Source: an uncultured Acholeplasmataceae bacterium
Lineage (GTDB): Bacteria > Bacillota_I > Bacilli_A > Acholeplasmatales > Acholeplasmataceae
Assembly: GCA_938041945.1 (NCBI GenBank)
Contig: CALISC010000112.1
Coordinates: 1-5,694 of the forward strand
Direction of reading: 5' to 3'
Length of the DNA: 5,694 bases
Made by a program: the position numbers and the translations under genes. Below the pieces are notes generated by a model that saw only the letters and a list, made by a program, of their open reading frames with translations, was not told the DNA's origin and searched no databases. Positions 5,261 to 5,694 of this stretch are shown here, piece by piece (positions within the stretch are counted from its first letter, which is position 1; each line of letters begins with the position of its first letter).

Positions 5261-5632
5261 ATGGCAAAACTTACTAAACAAGCATTCGTAGATGCACTTA
5301 AAGAAATGACAATCCTTGAAATCAAGGAACTTCTTGATGGACTTAAAGAAGAGTTCGGAATTGATCCAACTGCAGTTGCAGTTGCTGGACCTGCTCAAAG
5401 CGGACCTGCTCAAGAAGAAAAAACAGAATTTACTGTTGTACTTAAATCATTCGGTGAAAACAAAATCGCTGTGATTAAAGTAGTTCGCGAAATCACTGGT
5501 CTAGGCCTTGCTGACGCTAAAAAAGCCGCTGAAACTCCAGACTCAGTACTTAAAGAAAACATTTCTAAAGAAGAAGCCGAAGCAATTCAAAAGAAACTTG
5601 AAGAAGCTGGCGCTAAAGTTGAACTTAAATAG
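5261..5632 (+). CDS. rplL: 50S ribosomal protein L7/L12
   Basis: The 123-residue length is normal. Residues 1-37 are the helical dimerisation and L10-binding domain ([19 protein letters not shown]). Residues 38-54 are the Ala/Pro-rich flexible hinge. Residues 55-123 are the factor-binding domain, with [22 protein letters not shown] (67-88) and [23 protein letters not shown] at the end. Dimers on L10 recruit EF-Tu, EF-G and other GTPases. L7/L12 is made in several copies per L10; here that fits its near-perfect TAAGGAGG (5243-5250), ten bases before the ATG, against the tightly spaced signal of rplJ. Only 24 bases separate it from rplJ, with no terminator, so the two share the attenuator. It is the only gene here ending in TAG. 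The hinge holds a short internal duplication. Confidence 0.98.
   Translation: MAKLTKQAFVDALKEMTILEIKELLDGLKEEFGIDPTAVAVAGPAQSGPAQEEKTEFTVVLKSFGENKIAVIKVVREITGLGLADAKKAAETPDSVLKENISKEEAEAIQKKLEEAGAKVELK
5387..5413 (+). repeat. 12-bp direct repeat in the rplL hinge
   Basis: GGACCTGCTCAA occurs at 5387-5398 and 5402-5413, identical at all 12 bases with a 15-bp (five-codon) period. It encodes GPAQ-S-GPAQ in the hinge. Identity at silent positions too points to a recent in-frame duplication rather than selection on protein sequence alone. Confidence 0.8.
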
Positions 5633-5694
5633 TTTACACTTTAGTGGAACATTACTTTACAAAAAAACCGCAAATTAAAAGTAAGCAAACAAAA

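Noticed and set aside
5637..5684. Possible terminator after rplL (CACT/AGTG, and TTACTTT with AAAGTAA)
   Set aside because: The first stem has four pairs and a two-base loop. The second is AT-only with a 19-base loop and no T-run after it. Neither is convincing as a terminator.
1..5694. Mobile element, CRISPR array, tRNA or rRNA
   Set aside because: No transposase-like frame, terminal inverted repeats, regularly spaced repeats or tRNA cloverleaf pattern was seen on either strand.

Overview
The window is AT-rich, all genes lie on the + strand, and the best fit is a low-GC, small-genome member of the Firmicutes/Mollicutes side of the tree. The seven genes end in TAA (six) or TAG (one). All six tryptophans are TGG, and TGA is used neither as stop nor as sense codon. 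That argues against a typical Mycoplasma or Spiroplasma, which read TGA as the main Trp codon. It fits Acholeplasma-like lineages, uncultured RF39-type Bacilli or Erysipelotrichia-like relatives. The lineage call is an inference.

Left half (1-3320): cell-surface genes that appear linked to nucleic acids. Gene 1 (25-1290) encodes a lipoprotein with a lamin-tail-like domain followed by a staphylococcal-nuclease-like domain in which every catalytic position can be found. Gene 2 (1283-2278) starts at TTG inside the end of gene 1 and encodes an unrecognised protein with two membrane helices and a large outside domain. A small hairpin and a strong sigma-A-type promoter (TTTACA, 17 bp, TATAAT) separate these from gene 3 (2366-3265), a second lipoprotein that resembles the OB-fold domain of YhcR-type extracellular nucleases. 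Together they suggest a surface module that binds and cuts extracellular nucleic acid, perhaps to scavenge nucleotides. A clear intrinsic terminator (3295-3320) closes this half.

Right half (3321-5632): the ribosomal stalk operon rplK-rplA-rplJ-rplL (L11, L1, L10, L7/L12). An extended -10 promoter drives a roughly 90-nt leader with two hairpins; the second looks like a mimic of the L1 site on 23S rRNA. L11 and L1 are tightly coupled: the L11 stop codon is part of the L1 Shine-Dalgarno. Between L1 and L10 lies a compact L10 leader with its own -10 box, a kink-turn-like L10-binding hairpin, an intrinsic terminator and a visible competing antiterminator helix, so the whole three-state attenuator can be read from the sequence.

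The last 62 bases (5633-5694) hold no gene, convincing terminator or promoter; rpoB often follows rplL, but the window stops too early to tell. There is no tRNA, rRNA, CRISPR array or mobile element, and no gene-free stretch longer than about 190 bases.
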